A DNA stretch of 64,000 nt, from the NCBI RefSeq assembly GCF_029277305.1, contig NZ_CP119526.1, one strand, 5' to 3'. Below are positions 8,941-18,139 of the stretch, one piece after another. The notes below the pieces were generated by a model, which saw only the letters and a list, made by a program, of their open reading frames with translations, ran no database searches and was not told where the DNA came from. The stretch is from Guptibacillus hwajinpoensis (lineage in GTDB: Bacteria > Bacillota > Bacilli > Bacillales > Guptibacillaceae). How positions within the stretch are numbered: position 1 is the first letter of the stretch; every line of letters starts with the position of its first letter. Position numbers and translations under genes: made by a program.

Positions 8941-9064
8941 CTCGTCACTCCTCCACAATCACCGTAATTCACATATTTTTCTTATTTTAGCACCGTTATA
9001 CTATTAAAGTCTATTTGTATTGAACGCTTTCCCATCGCGCAATTCGACAAATAATGAGTTCATT

Positions 9065-9087
9065 CGGGTGGTGACAGGCACCCGCCG
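9065..9087 (+). repeat. Dispersed palindromic repeat R1, copy 4
   Basis: CGGGT plus core GGTGACAGGCACC plus CGCCG, preceded about 20 bases upstream by TTCGACAAATAA. Confidence 0.9.
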
Positions 9088-9097
9088 CAATAACACA

Positions 9098-9123
9098 GGG
9101 ATAAAGACCTAGATCTTTATCCC
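9098..9123 (+). terminator. Orphan terminator-like hairpin
   Basis: GGGATAAAGA pairs with TCTTTATCCC (10 bp) and is followed by TTATTTTTG on the plus strand. No plus-strand gene ends here; both neighbours are transcribed away from it. Confidence 0.6.
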
Positions 9124-9391
9124 TTATTTTTGTATTTATTATGTAATATTGTAAGCGTTATCTTTCCTTCGATTAACAAACCTAAGTGAAATCAACACCC
9201 TATCAAACGCAGTAGATAAAAGGGTTTATTTTCATTAAATTTGTAAATTCAAACAAATACACCTTCGTAATATCGATGTAATTTTTACAAATTTACAAAC
9301 ATTTTAAAAAGATAAACATTTCTTTTACATCTTTAAATTGACAAATAATTTGCTAAAATGGAGAAGTTCTTAAAAATTGGAGGTTAAATAT

Positions 9392-10816
9392 ATGGATACC
9401 ACCATTCAGGGAAAACCAGCTAAAAACGGAAAAATGAAACACCCTCCTGGTTTGTACCTTTTGTTTATCACAGAAATGTGGGAACGCTATAGTTATTATG
9501 GTATGCGTTCAATTCTAGTTCTTTATTTAACAGCTGAATTATTCAGCGGGGGACTTGGTATGGATCAAGGTAAAGCCCTACAGCTTTACGGTATATATAC
9601 AGGTCTTGTCTACTTTACACCTTTGATTGGTGGTTACCTAACCGATAAATTCATCGGACTACGGACAGCCATTACAATCGGCGGTATTACAATGGCCGTT
9701 GGTGATTTTACCCTTTTTGCGATTCAAGAGCAATGGGGACTTTACATTGGACTACTCTTACTTATTATCGGTAATGGATTTTTCAAGCCGAATATCTCCA
9801 CTCTTGTCGGAGAACTTTATAGTAAAAATGATAAGCGAAAAGATTCAGCATTCACGATTTTCTACATGGGTATTAACCTAGGTGGACTCATCTCGCCATT
9901 GGTTGCAGGCTTGTTGTATGCGAATATTTTCTATACAAATACAGGTGGCGTTCCAGTATACGGATTTAAATATGCATTTCTTGCTTCATCAATCGGTATG
10001 ATTATCGGACAGGTTACATTTAATCTACTTTCGAAAAAATACCTTGGCGACATTGGCCGCACACCATCAAGCAATCGTGTAACACCAACAGTTAAAGGAA
10101 AAGCGAAACCACTTACTAAAATTGAGAAGCAGCGTACAGCCGTTATTCTAATCCTAGCTGTCTTTACAGTTACATTCTGGGCTGGATTTGAACAAGCTGG
10201 TGCTTCGTTCACATTATACACACGTGATTTCCTAGACCGAACCGTATTCGGGTATGAAGTACCTGTTTCATTCTTCCAGTCACTTAATCCATTGTTTGTG
10301 CTATTACTAGCACCAATTGTTTCAGCAATTTGGTTGAAGCTTGCGAGATCCAAGCGTGGAGACTTCGCAATTCCAACAAAAATGGCATTTGGCCTGATCT
10401 TACTTGGAGTCGGATTTATGGTGATGGTTCCAGCTGTATTGATGACAGGAAGTGACGAAGGAAACGTTGCAGTTAAGGCAACGATGCTATTTATGGTTGT
10501 CACTTACTTCTTCCATACACTTGGTGAGCTTTGCCTTTCACCAATCGGACTTTCTCTTGTTAGTAAAATGTCGCCAGTGAAAATCGCTTCATTACTAATG
10601 GGTGTTTGGTTCCTAAGTAACGCAGCAGCAAACTATCTTGCTGGACAAGTTGCAGCACTCACAACATCAGCAGGATATCTTGAAATCTTCATGTATCTAG
10701 GCTTTGCCGCTCTTGGACTCGGCATTATCCTTCTGCTACTGTCTAAGAAACTACAGAAGCTTATGCATCTTGAAGAGTTTGATGATGATCATGTTGCGAA
10801 GCAAATGAACGAATAA
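9392..10816 (+). CDS. Proton-dependent oligopeptide transporter (POT/PTR2 family)
   Basis: This is a 474-residue permease with about 14 membrane segments that should import di- and tripeptides with protons, like DtpT. The POT signature EMWERYSYYGMRSIL lies near 23-37 and the second signature FYMGINLGGLISPL near 155. I start at ATG 9392, preceded by TTGGAGG. An in-frame TTG 15 bases earlier overlaps that ribosome binding site and is unlikely. It is a single-gene unit with a strong terminator. With the binding-protein-dependent peptide importer at 14.6-20 kb, this gives the cell two peptide uptake routes in one region. Confidence 0.92.
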   Translation: MDTTIQGKPAKNGKMKHPPGLYLLFITEMWERYSYYGMRSILVLYLTAELFSGGLGMDQGKALQLYGIYTGLVYFTPLIGGYLTDKFIGLRTAITIGGITMAVGDFTLFAIQEQWGLYIGLLLLIIGNGFFKPNISTLVGELYSKNDKRKDSAFTIFYMGINLGGLISPLVAGLLYANIFYTNTGGVPVYGFKYAFLASSIGMIIGQVTFNLLSKKYLGDIGRTPSSNRVTPTVKGKAKPLTKIEKQRTAVILILAVFTVTFWAGFEQAGASFTLYTRDFLDRTVFGYEVPVSFFQSLNPLFVLLLAPIVSAIWLKLARSKRGDFAIPTKMAFGLILLGVGFMVMVPAVLMTGSDEGNVAVKATMLFMVVTYFFHTLGELCLSPIGLSLVSKMSPVKIASLLMGVWFLSNAAANYLAGQVAALTTSAGYLEIFMYLGFAALGLGIILLLLSKKLQKLMHLEEFDDDHVAKQMNE

Positions 10817-10825
10817 ATAGAAGTC

Positions 10826-10866
10826 AAAAATCGGTTCCCTCTATATAAGATGGGAACCGATTTTTT
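10826..10866 (+). terminator. Terminator of the POT transporter
   Basis: A 13-base-pair stem AAAAATCGGTTCC/GGAACCGATTTTT ends in a T run. Confidence 0.9.
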
Positions 10867-10881
10867 GTATTCGACAAAAAT

Positions 10882-10902
10882 CGGGTGGTGACAGGCACCC
10901 GC
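10882..10902 (+). repeat. Dispersed palindromic repeat R1, copy 5
   Basis: CGGGT plus core GGTGACAGGCACC plus CGC, eight bases after a TTCGACAAAA motif and directly downstream of the POT terminator. The right flank (ACCTGCGAAC) resembles that of copy 1. Confidence 0.9.
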
Positions 10903-11000
10903 AAACCTGCGAACCGCGAATCCCCTCAAGTGCTAAACCCACTCACCTGACAATATACATAAGTTGAAAGCTTAAACAGACATGTCTGGGGGAGTCTATC

Positions 11001-11723
11001 ATGAAAAAAGGAATGATCATAACCCTCTCCATTACTGGAGGAATTGCTACTATACTTGTAAGTGTCCTAATCGGCGTACTCATTGGCAATGCAGATCTCG
11101 AGGAGAACTACACAGATCAACTTAAGAAGATCCAATCAGATATCACTAGTGCAGAAGCCAGAGTAAAAGACGAAGAAAGTAAATTACTATCCATTAAAAA
11201 ACACACTGATGCTGCTGAAGATCAACAAGATGTCGAGAATAAAAAACTAGAAAAGCTGCAAACAGAAGTGAAAGAAGTAGAAAAATTAATTGATCAAAAA
11301 GACACGATCACGAAAGAAATCGACTCTCTAAAAAAAGATCAAGATAGCAATAAAAAAGAACTCAACAAACTGAGTGACAAAGTTAAAGAAAAAAAGGCTT
11401 ACGTAAGCGAACTAGATGATACGATCAAAGCAAAGGAAAAAGAAATCGAGAAACTCGATAAAACCATAGTCCGAAAAAGCGAAGAACCAATCGAACTCAT
11501 TGCTGGTCAATATCTAGTTGGCACAGATGTGCCTGAAGGTCGATATCAAGTAACAAATACTGGTGACGGCACAAACTTTTTTGTCTATGACTCTAGCGGA
11601 ATGCCCATCGTCAATACAATACTAGGTGATGGTATGGTCGGAACTGGAGACTACGTCTTCTTCACAACTACAGGTGATATGATTGAAACGCTTGGACCAG
11701 TTAAATTACTTCCAATAGAATAA
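11001..11723 (+). CDS. Membrane-anchored coiled-coil protein with C-terminal beta domain
   Basis: The product has 240 residues. An N-terminal membrane segment (about 5-29) is followed by a long charged heptad-like coiled coil (about 35-160, rich in Lys and Glu). A compact C-terminal domain (about 165-238) carries the pattern AGQYLVGTDVPEGRYQV, then VYDSSG, then PVKLLP. That tail recurs in Firmicute surface proteins, sometimes after a stalk, but has no known activity. The coiled coil probably acts as a spacer holding the domain away from the membrane. GGGGGAG lies ahead of the ATG. It is a single gene with a strong terminator. Confidence 0.75.
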   Translation: MKKGMIITLSITGGIATILVSVLIGVLIGNADLEENYTDQLKKIQSDITSAEARVKDEESKLLSIKKHTDAAEDQQDVENKKLEKLQTEVKEVEKLIDQKDTITKEIDSLKKDQDSNKKELNKLSDKVKEKKAYVSELDDTIKAKEKEIEKLDKTIVRKSEEPIELIAGQYLVGTDVPEGRYQVTNTGDGTNFFVYDSSGMPIVNTILGDGMVGTGDYVFFTTTGDMIETLGPVKLLPIE

Positions 11724-11728
11724 GAGAA

Positions 11729-11763
11729 AAAGAGCTCCCGCGGCCTGCCGCAGGAGCTCTTTC
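11729..11763 (+). terminator. Terminator of the coiled-coil protein gene
   Basis: The stem AAAGAGCTCC/GGAGCTCTTT has a G+C-rich loop and is followed by T-rich sequence. Confidence 0.88.
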
Positions 11764-11787
11764 ATTTCGACATAATACGCGCTATTT

Positions 11788-11809
11788 CGGGTGGTGACAG
11801 GCACCCGCG
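11788..11809 (+). repeat. Dispersed palindromic repeat R1, copy 6
   Basis: CGGGT plus core GGTGACAGGCACC plus CGCG, about 20 bases after TTTCGACATAATACG. It sits between a terminator and the stop codon of the chromate-type transporter gene. Confidence 0.9.
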
Positions 11810-11811
11810 AA

Positions 11812-12342
11812 TCACCCCAAAAACACCGCACCATACGCGAGCGATCCAACAATCACAAATGCAGGATGTACCTTCATTCGCTCCATCAACACGTAACTTG
11901 CACCAATGAGAAAGGTCGTTTGGTACAGTCCCGCTCCTTCATAAGACGTTGTAAAAAACTGAAACGCCATGACGCCTAATAGAATGGCGATTGTAGGACG
12001 TATGAGCGCAGTCATCTTTTTAACTTTCGGCGAGTTCTTGAACTTAGTAAGCAAGCTCAATAACAAAATCATTAGTATTAATGAAGGTGCTACCGTAGCA
12101 AACACGCCAACGAATGCACCGAGAACACCTCCCTGTTGAAAGCCAATGTACCCTGCCATTTTCGTTGCAATCGGTCCCGGCAGTGCATTCGCCATCGCAA
12201 GCATTTCACTAAATTCATTCACACTCATCCAGCCAAAGCGACCAACAACTTCATTTTCAACAAGTGGAATAGAAGCAGGTCCACCACCGTATCCAACAAT
12301 CCCAGGTATGAAAAAGGCAACAAAGATGTCCCAATAGATCAT
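11812..12342 (-). CDS. Chromate transporter family half-protein (second subunit)
   Basis: This 176-residue protein corresponds to one half of a CHR-type carrier. The family core FIPGIVGYGGGPASIPLVENE opens it and ALPGPIATKMAGYIG follows near 53-67, with about five to six membrane segments. Short-chain CHR proteins occur as adjacent pairs that together form one transporter. Chromate efflux is known for some family members; the natural substrate here may be another anion. It overlaps the partner gene by four bases. The pair resembles YwrA/YwrB of Bacillus subtilis, where the YwrD gene is also nearby, as it is here. Confidence 0.85.
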   Translation of the reverse strand: MIYWDIFVAFFIPGIVGYGGGPASIPLVENEVVGRFGWMSVNEFSEMLAMANALPGPIATKMAGYIGFQQGGVLGAFVGVFATVAPSLILMILLLSLLTKFKNSPKVKKMTALIRPTIAILLGVMAFQFFTTSYEGAGLYQTTFLIGASYVLMERMKVHPAFVIVGSLAYGAVFLG

Positions 12343-12926
12343 GATGACTGCTCCTCCTTCACCTGATTATTTTCCTTGTCCTCATCCTGCTTTCCACGTG
12401 ACGGTTTCAATAACGCATAAAGCAACAAACACGCAATAACAATCCCTGGATGAACGCCAGCTAACTCAATCAGTCCGTAGGACGCAACAGTTAAAATAAT
12501 CGTCAAAATCCATCCCAAATTCCCCTGAGCTTTTCGGAAGAAATCATACGTTAATACCGCTAGCATCACCCCAACAACCGGGACAACTGCCTGGGTCATT
12601 CCCTGCACCCACGCCTTTTCACGAAAAGTGGATAGAAACGTTAGGAGGAAAATCATAATGCCAATCGTTGGTACAATCGTCGCTAGAACGGCGTTAAACA
12701 TCCCGCCTATCCCTGCCACACGATGACCAATGTACCCTGCCATTTTCGTCGCAATCGGACCTGGCAATGAATTACCCAATGCTAAAACATCAGCAAATTC
12801 ATCATCATCGAGCCATTTGTATTTCTCTACTACTTCTTTATGAACAAGTGGGATGGAAGACGGTCCACCACCATATCCAAGCATTCCCACCCTGAAAAAG
12901 GCGAGAAAAAGATGCCACTGTTGCAT
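12339..12926 (-). CDS. Chromate transporter family half-protein (first subunit)
   Basis: This 195-residue partner of the preceding gene shares its motifs: FRVGMLGYGGGPSSIPLVHKE near 10-30 and SLPGPIATKMAGYIGH near 52-68. It has about six membrane segments and a charged C-terminal tail (from about 175). The stop codon overlaps the start of the second subunit, so equal production is likely. It lies 36 bases downstream of the gamma-glutamyltransferase gene on the same strand and may be read from that transcript. No terminator is evident between them. Confidence 0.85.
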   Translation of the reverse strand: MQQWHLFLAFFRVGMLGYGGGPSSIPLVHKEVVEKYKWLDDDEFADVLALGNSLPGPIATKMAGYIGHRVAGIGGMFNAVLATIVPTIGIMIFLLTFLSTFREKAWVQGMTQAVVPVVGVMLAVLTYDFFRKAQGNLGWILTIILTVASYGLIELAGVHPGIVIACLLLYALLKPSRGKQDEDKENNQVKEEQSS

Positions 12927-12962
12927 GAGACACCACCTTTCACATTCTCAGCACCGCCTAAC

Positions 12963-14573
12963 CTAGTAAGCAGCGATTGTGCCATCTGTTCGAGATTCGG
13001 TACCTCCAAACAGTGTACCAGATTGGTGATCACGCCAGATAATCTGCCCTCTTCCGAACGCGCCTTTTTCCAATTGAACTTCAATCTTGTGCCCTTTTCG
13101 ACTGAGCGCTTCTGCAAGATAAGATGGGAATGTCGATTCGACCCATACTCTCTTCCCCTCTACCCACTGCCATCTTGGTGCATCAAGCGCCGCCTGAGGA
13201 TTCAAGTTAAAATCAATCATGTTTGTGATCACTTGCAAATGACCCTGCGGTTGCATAAAGCCGCCCATTACACCAAATGGACCGACCGCTTCTCCATTTT
13301 TACTTAAGAAGCCAGGAATAATCGTGTGATACGTCCGCTTTCCTCCCGCTAGAGCGTTATCATGCTCAGGATCCATCGAGAAATTATGCCCTCGATTTTG
13401 CAATGCGATACCTGTCCCTGGTACAACAAGCCCAGAGCCGAATCCCATGTAGTTACTCTGTATAAATGAAACCATGTTACCTTCAGCGTCTGCCGTCGCT
13501 AAATAGACCGTTCCGCCTTTTGGTGGCTGTCCTGGTGAAGGCATCAATGCCTCATCCCCTATTAACGCACGGCGACTTTCTCCATACGTTTCTGAAAGCA
13601 AATCGTCAACTGCAACTGACATTTGCTCGTGATCTGTTATGTACTTCTGTCCATCGGCAAATGCCAGTTTCATTGATTCAATATGTTTATGATACGTTTC
13701 AGCAGATTCTTTATGATCGAACTCGAATCCTTTTAAAATATTTAACGCAGAAAGAGCGATTAGCCCTTGTCCGTTCGGTGGAATCTCCCAAACATCATAC
13801 CCTCGATACGAAACAGAAATCGGATCCACCCATTCAGGTTGGAAGGAAGCAAGGTCTTCCTCTGTAAGGTAGCCATTGTACTTAGCCGAAAACGCAGCAA
13901 TCTTCTCAGCAATTGCTCCCTGATAAAATGACTTTCCATCCGTATCCCCGATTTCTCTCAACGTCTCAGCATGACCTTTCGAACGAAAAATCTCCCCAAC
14001 TTCAGGCGCACGTCCTTCTGGAGCAAACGTTTCAAACCAATGCGTGAACTCATCATCTGTTAAAATTTCTTTAAACTGAGCGTGTGCATTTTGCCAGAAC
14101 TTACTTAGTATTGGTGACACTGGGAACCCTTCTTCTGCATAATGAATCGCAGGCTCCAACGTCTCTCTTAATGAAAGCTTCCCGAAGCGACGCGATAATT
14201 CCGCCCATGAAGCCGGAACGCCAGGAACAGTTACTGGAATCCACCCGAACTTAGGAATTTCATCGTATCCCCGTTCTTTCAATGACTCAATAGAAATCGA
14301 TTTTGGTGACGGACCGCTTCCATTTAAGCCATGCAACTGTCCCTTTGTCCAAACGAGCGCGAACGCATCGCCACCAATCCCGTTTGACGTTGGCTCAACA
14401 ACCGTCAGCACAGCCGCTGTTGCGATCGCCGCATCAATGGCATTGCCCCCTTTTTTCAGAATATCTAATCCCGCCTGTGCCGCTAACGGCTGCGACGTCG
14501 CAACCATCCCTTTATTTGCAACCGTCGTCATGCGCTGTGAAGCGTATGGGTAATGCAAGTAATCAGTCGTCAT
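12963..14573 (-). CDS. ywrD: Gamma-glutamyltransferase-like hydrolase (YwrD type)
   Basis: The product is a 536-residue Ntn hydrolase of the GGT family, which cleaves the gamma-glutamyl bond of glutathione and related peptides. The precursor is expected to self-cleave before Thr355 in PKGGTVYLAT; that threonine becomes the nucleophile. GGNAIDAAIA near 42-51 and the later GSGLVVPGTGIALQNRG stretch are family landmarks. There is no signal peptide, so it should be cytoplasmic, like YwrD and unlike the secreted Ggt. It lies 45 bases after the peptide ABC importer genes, which suggests intracellular breakdown of imported gamma-glutamyl peptides. Confidence 0.88.
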   Translation of the reverse strand: MTTDYLHYPYASQRMTTVANKGMVATSQPLAAQAGLDILKKGGNAIDAAIATAAVLTVVEPTSNGIGGDAFALVWTKGQLHGLNGSGPSPKSISIESLKERGYDEIPKFGWIPVTVPGVPASWAELSRRFGKLSLRETLEPAIHYAEEGFPVSPILSKFWQNAHAQFKEILTDDEFTHWFETFAPEGRAPEVGEIFRSKGHAETLREIGDTDGKSFYQGAIAEKIAAFSAKYNGYLTEEDLASFQPEWVDPISVSYRGYDVWEIPPNGQGLIALSALNILKGFEFDHKESAETYHKHIESMKLAFADGQKYITDHEQMSVAVDDLLSETYGESRRALIGDEALMPSPGQPPKGGTVYLATADAEGNMVSFIQSNYMGFGSGLVVPGTGIALQNRGHNFSMDPEHDNALAGGKRTYHTIIPGFLSKNGEAVGPFGVMGGFMQPQGHLQVITNMIDFNLNPQAALDAPRWQWVEGKRVWVESTFPSYLAEALSRKGHKIEVQLEKGAFGRGQIIWRDHQSGTLFGGTESRTDGTIAAY

Positions 14574-14618
14574 AGGAATCTCCTTTCATTATCAAAAAAA
14601 TAGATCTATCAAATGATA

Positions 14619-15599
14619 TCATAGGCTTACTTTATGACACGCTACATAGTGACCTTCTTTAACCTCTCGCCAATCTGGTCTCTTCTCACGACATTCCTCT
14701 GTTCCAATTGGACAACGTGTATGAAAAGGACAACCCGTTGGGTAGTTAGCTGGATTAGGTAGATCCCCTTTCAAATGTACACGCTCTCGTTTCTTGCCTG
14801 GAACCGGTCTTGGAATCGCAGATAGCAATGCCTTTGTGTATGGATGAAGTGGATTTTTATATAGCTCATCAGCCGGTGCTAGTTCAGCGGTAGCTCCAAG
14901 GTACATAACGAGTACCCGATCACACGTATGTCTCACAACACCAAGATCATGGGATATAAATAAATATGTTAATTGATGCGACTGCTGTAGCTTCTTTAAA
15001 AGTGAGATGATCTGCGCTTGGACAGAAACATCTAGCGCTGACACTGCTTCATCACACACGATGAAAGAAGGATTGAGGGCAATTGCACGAGCAATGCCAA
15101 TCCGCTGACGTTGACCTCCGCTAAATTCGTGAGGATACCGTTCATAGTGCTCCCCTTTTAATCCAACTTCCTTTAATAATTCTCGCACCCTCGCCTGACG
15201 CTCGGCTTTTTTCAAGGAGGTGTGGATGATGTAAGCTTCTTCAAGACTATCTCCAATCCGCTGTCGTGGGTTTAAAGAAGCATACGGATCTTGGAATATC
15301 ATTTGCATTTCTTTTTTGAATTTCTTCAATTTCCGATCTGAGAGGCCACCTATTTCCTGACCTTTAAACTGAATTGTACCCTCAGTTAACGGCTCGAGCC
15401 CAAGGATTGTTCGACCAAACGTTGATTTTCCGCAACCAGATTCACCTACAACACCAAGTGTCTCGCCTTCTAATACATCAATCGAAACACCCTCGACAGC
15501 TTTCACGTTGGCCATTGTTTTACGAAGCAAGCCGCTTTTTATCGGAAAATACTTTTTCACATCACGCACTTTAAGAAGAGGTTGCGGACTGTTTATCAT
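14619..15599 (-). CDS. Oligopeptide/glutathione-type ABC importer ATPase (DppF/OppF-like)
   Basis: This 326-residue ATPase powers the importer encoded upstream. Walker A GESGCGKST (about 53-61), the ABC signature LSGGQ-like FSGGQRQRIGIARAI (about 157-171) and the Walker B region FIVCDEAVSALD are intact. The C-terminal oligopeptide-specific extension carries the cysteine pattern CPFHTRCPIGTEEC and a final ACH, typical of OppF/DppF proteins that may hold an iron-sulfur cluster. It overlaps the DppD-like gene by 29 bases, so translation is coupled. Confidence 0.9.
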   Translation of the reverse strand: MINSPQPLLKVRDVKKYFPIKSGLLRKTMANVKAVEGVSIDVLEGETLGVVGESGCGKSTFGRTILGLEPLTEGTIQFKGQEIGGLSDRKLKKFKKEMQMIFQDPYASLNPRQRIGDSLEEAYIIHTSLKKAERQARVRELLKEVGLKGEHYERYPHEFSGGQRQRIGIARAIALNPSFIVCDEAVSALDVSVQAQIISLLKKLQQSHQLTYLFISHDLGVVRHTCDRVLVMYLGATAELAPADELYKNPLHPYTKALLSAIPRPVPGKKRERVHLKGDLPNPANYPTGCPFHTRCPIGTEECREKRPDWREVKEGHYVACHKVSL

Positions 15600-16569
15600 A
15601 GTGCTTCACCTCCTGTAGCCAGCATTTTGATTGATGTTCTGAGCTCAATTCAAACAGTGGCGGTTCCATTTCCATGCATTTATCCATCGCAAAAGGACAT
15701 CTCGGATGGAAACGGCATCCCTGTATTTCTTCACTTAAATTTGGTAGCGAGCCAGGAATCGCCTCCATCGAGTGATCAGGGTCATCGATGTTCGGAACAG
15801 AAGCCAATAACCCTCTTGTATAAGGGTGCTTCGGAGCTTCAAAGATTTCAGTAACAGTCCCTACCTCGACAACTTCACCCGCGTACATAACCATGACGCG
15901 ATCAGCTACCTCAGCCACCACGCCCATATCATGCGTCACCATTACAACACCCATGCCAAGATCTGCTTTCAAATCATCGATTAAATCAAGAATTTGCGCC
16001 TGTATTGTTACATCAAGTGCAGTGGTAGGTTCGTCTGCGATAAGAAGAGAAGGATTGCACGCGAGCGCCATCGCAATCATCACTCGCTGCCTCATTCCAC
16101 CACTTAATTCATGCGGAAATTGCTTTAGCTTGCTTACAGGATGAGGAATTCCCACTTGATCTAAAAGGGTTATCGCTTTTTGAGTTGCCTCTCGCTTCGA
16201 TAGTCGTTTGTGTATCATTAGTGGCTCTCGGAGCTGGTAACCAATCGTAAACACCGGATTCAACGCCGTCATTGGCTCCTGAAAAATCATAGAGATCTCG
16301 TTTCCTCTAAGTTTTCTCAGTTCTTCTTCGTTTTTCGTTGTTAGTTCTTCACCTGAGAACTGGATTGATCCACGTGAGATTTCACCATTGCTCGGTAAAA
16401 GTCCCATTACCGAAAGTGTCGTAATGCTTTTCCCACATCCAGATTCACCTACAATACAGAGGGTTTCCCCTTTGTCTACCGAAAAAGATACTCCCCGTAC
16501 AGCAGAGAGTTTACCCTCAGCCGTACGAAAGGAAGTAACAAGATCATTCACCTCTAATAATTGATTCAT
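15571..16569 (-). CDS. Oligopeptide/glutathione-type ABC importer ATPase (DppD/OppD-like)
   Basis: This 332-residue partner ATPase has Walker A GESGCGKS near 38-45, signature LSGGMRQRVMIAMAL near 155-169 and Walker B LLIADEPTTALD. The C-terminal extension has CRFHPRCPFAMDKC. Such ATPases act as heterodimers with the DppF-like subunit. The start lies eight bases after the binding-protein stop codon. Family knowledge supports peptide import; glutathione as a substrate is inferred from the adjoining gamma-glutamyltransferase. Confidence 0.9.
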   Translation of the reverse strand: MNQLLEVNDLVTSFRTAEGKLSAVRGVSFSVDKGETLCIVGESGCGKSITTLSVMGLLPSNGEISRGSIQFSGEELTTKNEEELRKLRGNEISMIFQEPMTALNPVFTIGYQLREPLMIHKRLSKREATQKAITLLDQVGIPHPVSKLKQFPHELSGGMRQRVMIAMALACNPSLLIADEPTTALDVTIQAQILDLIDDLKADLGMGVVMVTHDMGVVAEVADRVMVMYAGEVVEVGTVTEIFEAPKHPYTRGLLASVPNIDDPDHSMEAIPGSLPNLSEEIQGCRFHPRCPFAMDKCMEMEPPLFELSSEHQSKCWLQEVKHYDKQSATSS

Positions 16570-16577
16570 CGTTCACC

Positions 16578-18119
16578 CTACTCTCTGTGTACGTTATATA
16601 ACGACCACTGACCTGTCGGATCTAGTTCTAGTCCTTTAACAGATTGATCATATGCCGCAGTCACAACGCCATGGTGCATCGGAATCCAGACAGCATCCTT
16701 CATTGCCATCATGTTCGCTTCATGAAGCTTCTCTTCTCGTTCTGCCTGATCGACTGAGACACGAGAGGCATCAACTAACGCATCGAATTCACCATTGTCA
16801 TAACCTGTTCGATTCGATGATCCAAGGTTATCGGAGTGAAGGTTAGGATATAGTAATTCACTTCCATCAGCCGTACTATTTGACCAGCCTAGGAAGGTCA
16901 TTTCGAATTTGCCCTGAGTTGTTGTATCAAGGAACGTTCCCCACTCCATAGACTCGATGCTCACATCAAGTCCAACATCACTAAGCTGCGCCTGAACGAT
17001 TTCTGCCATCTTCATATAATTACCTGTGTTAGCAGCAAGCAACGTGATTTTCTGACTAGCATAGCCATTGTCTTCAAGCATTTGCTTCGCTATTTCCGTA
17101 TCAAAATCATATCCAGCATCCTTTGCTTCTTCTTTGTATCCAAATACTTTCGGACCGATAATGCTATCATTTTGAATACCAAGACCACCAAGCTGATTCA
17201 CATAAGCTTCTCGATCGATCGCATGAGCAATCGCTTCACGAAACTTTGGATCGTTGAATGGCTCTTTATTCATATTAAAACCAAGATAGTAGACTGGGGT
17301 TCCTTCTTTTGTATTGATTTCAACATTTTCCATTGATTCAATTCGTGGTAAATGCTCACTTGAAATATTATCAAGGAACTGGACTTCACCAGTCTGAAGC
17401 ATCGAAACGGCAGTTGAATATTCTGGTACAACTTTCATTGTCACTTTCTTAAGATCTGGCGCACCTTGCCAGTAGTCTCCATTTGCTTCTAACGTCACTT
17501 TATCTCCCTGTACCCATTCAACAAACATAAAAGGCCCCGTACCAACTGGTTGCTTATTAAGATCACCATTCTGATCGGCTTCAGGACTTACAATTGAAGC
17601 ATTCGTATGTGAAAGTGCTGCAAGTAAAGGACCGTATGGCTCTTTCGTATTAATTACGACTGTATACTCATCTTCCGCTTCAATCGACTCGATTGGTTCA
17701 AGTAGAGATGCACGCGGAGCAGCTCGTTCTTCATTGAGGAATTGCTCGAATGTGTATTTCACAGCTTCTGCGTTAAGAGGAGTACCATCATGGAACTTAA
17801 TATCCTCTTTTAACTTGATTTTCCAAGTTGTATCATCAGGATTTTCATACGACTCTGCAAGCTGTGGCTTGATTTCCATCGTTTTAGGATCACGTACGAA
17901 AAGCGTTTCATATACTTGTTCGATCATGGCAGATGAGACAGAATCATTTGTATCAATTGGAGAAAGACCAACAATATCGGACGTAGCCGCATACGTTAAT
18001 TCTTGAGATACGTCATTTCCTCCATCGCCTCCAGACGACGATTCACCACTGCAACCTGCTAAAGCTAGAACTAAAATAAAAAGGACGAGAGCGATCGAGT
18101 TATTCCATATTTTTTTCAT
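16578..18119 (-). CDS. Peptide/glutathione-type ABC substrate-binding lipoprotein (SBP family 5)
   Basis: The product is a 513-residue extracellular binding lipoprotein. The N-terminal signal ends in the lipobox LAGC with Cys23 as the lipid anchor, followed by a Ser/Gly linker. The family 5 signature region reads KLKEDIKFHDGTPLNAEAVKYT (about 101-122). It captures the peptide outside the membrane and delivers it to the two permeases. The overall sequence resembles the GsiB-type glutathione binders more than OppA, by eye. The gene lies mid-operon between the permeases and the ATPases, an order also seen in other Bacillus loci. Confidence 0.88.
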   Translation of the reverse strand: MKKIWNNSIALVLFILVLALAGCSGESSSGGDGGNDVSQELTYAATSDIVGLSPIDTNDSVSSAMIEQVYETLFVRDPKTMEIKPQLAESYENPDDTTWKIKLKEDIKFHDGTPLNAEAVKYTFEQFLNEERAAPRASLLEPIESIEAEDEYTVVINTKEPYGPLLAALSHTNASIVSPEADQNGDLNKQPVGTGPFMFVEWVQGDKVTLEANGDYWQGAPDLKKVTMKVVPEYSTAVSMLQTGEVQFLDNISSEHLPRIESMENVEINTKEGTPVYYLGFNMNKEPFNDPKFREAIAHAIDREAYVNQLGGLGIQNDSIIGPKVFGYKEEAKDAGYDFDTEIAKQMLEDNGYASQKITLLAANTGNYMKMAEIVQAQLSDVGLDVSIESMEWGTFLDTTTQGKFEMTFLGWSNSTADGSELLYPNLHSDNLGSSNRTGYDNGEFDALVDASRVSVDQAEREEKLHEANMMAMKDAVWIPMHHGVVTAAYDQSVKGLELDPTGQWSLYNVHRE

Positions 18120-18139
18120 TCAATAGACCTCCATTTGTT

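Larger units (their letters stand above)
8941..9391. other. Divergent intergenic region with repeat and orphan hairpin
   Basis: About 450 bases between divergent genes. It contains R1 copy 4 (9065-9087), an unexplained terminator-like hairpin (9098-9123) and an AT-rich stretch with several AAATTTACAAA-like blocks ahead of the peptide transporter. I see no reading frame in it. Confidence 0.6.

Noticed and set aside
9931..10503. A 190-codon frame antisense to the POT transporter
   Set aside because: It lies wholly inside a well-supported gene, and its composition mirrors the opposite strand.
13466..13867. A 133-codon plus-strand frame
   Set aside because: Antisense to the gamma-glutamyltransferase, with no family pattern or start signal.
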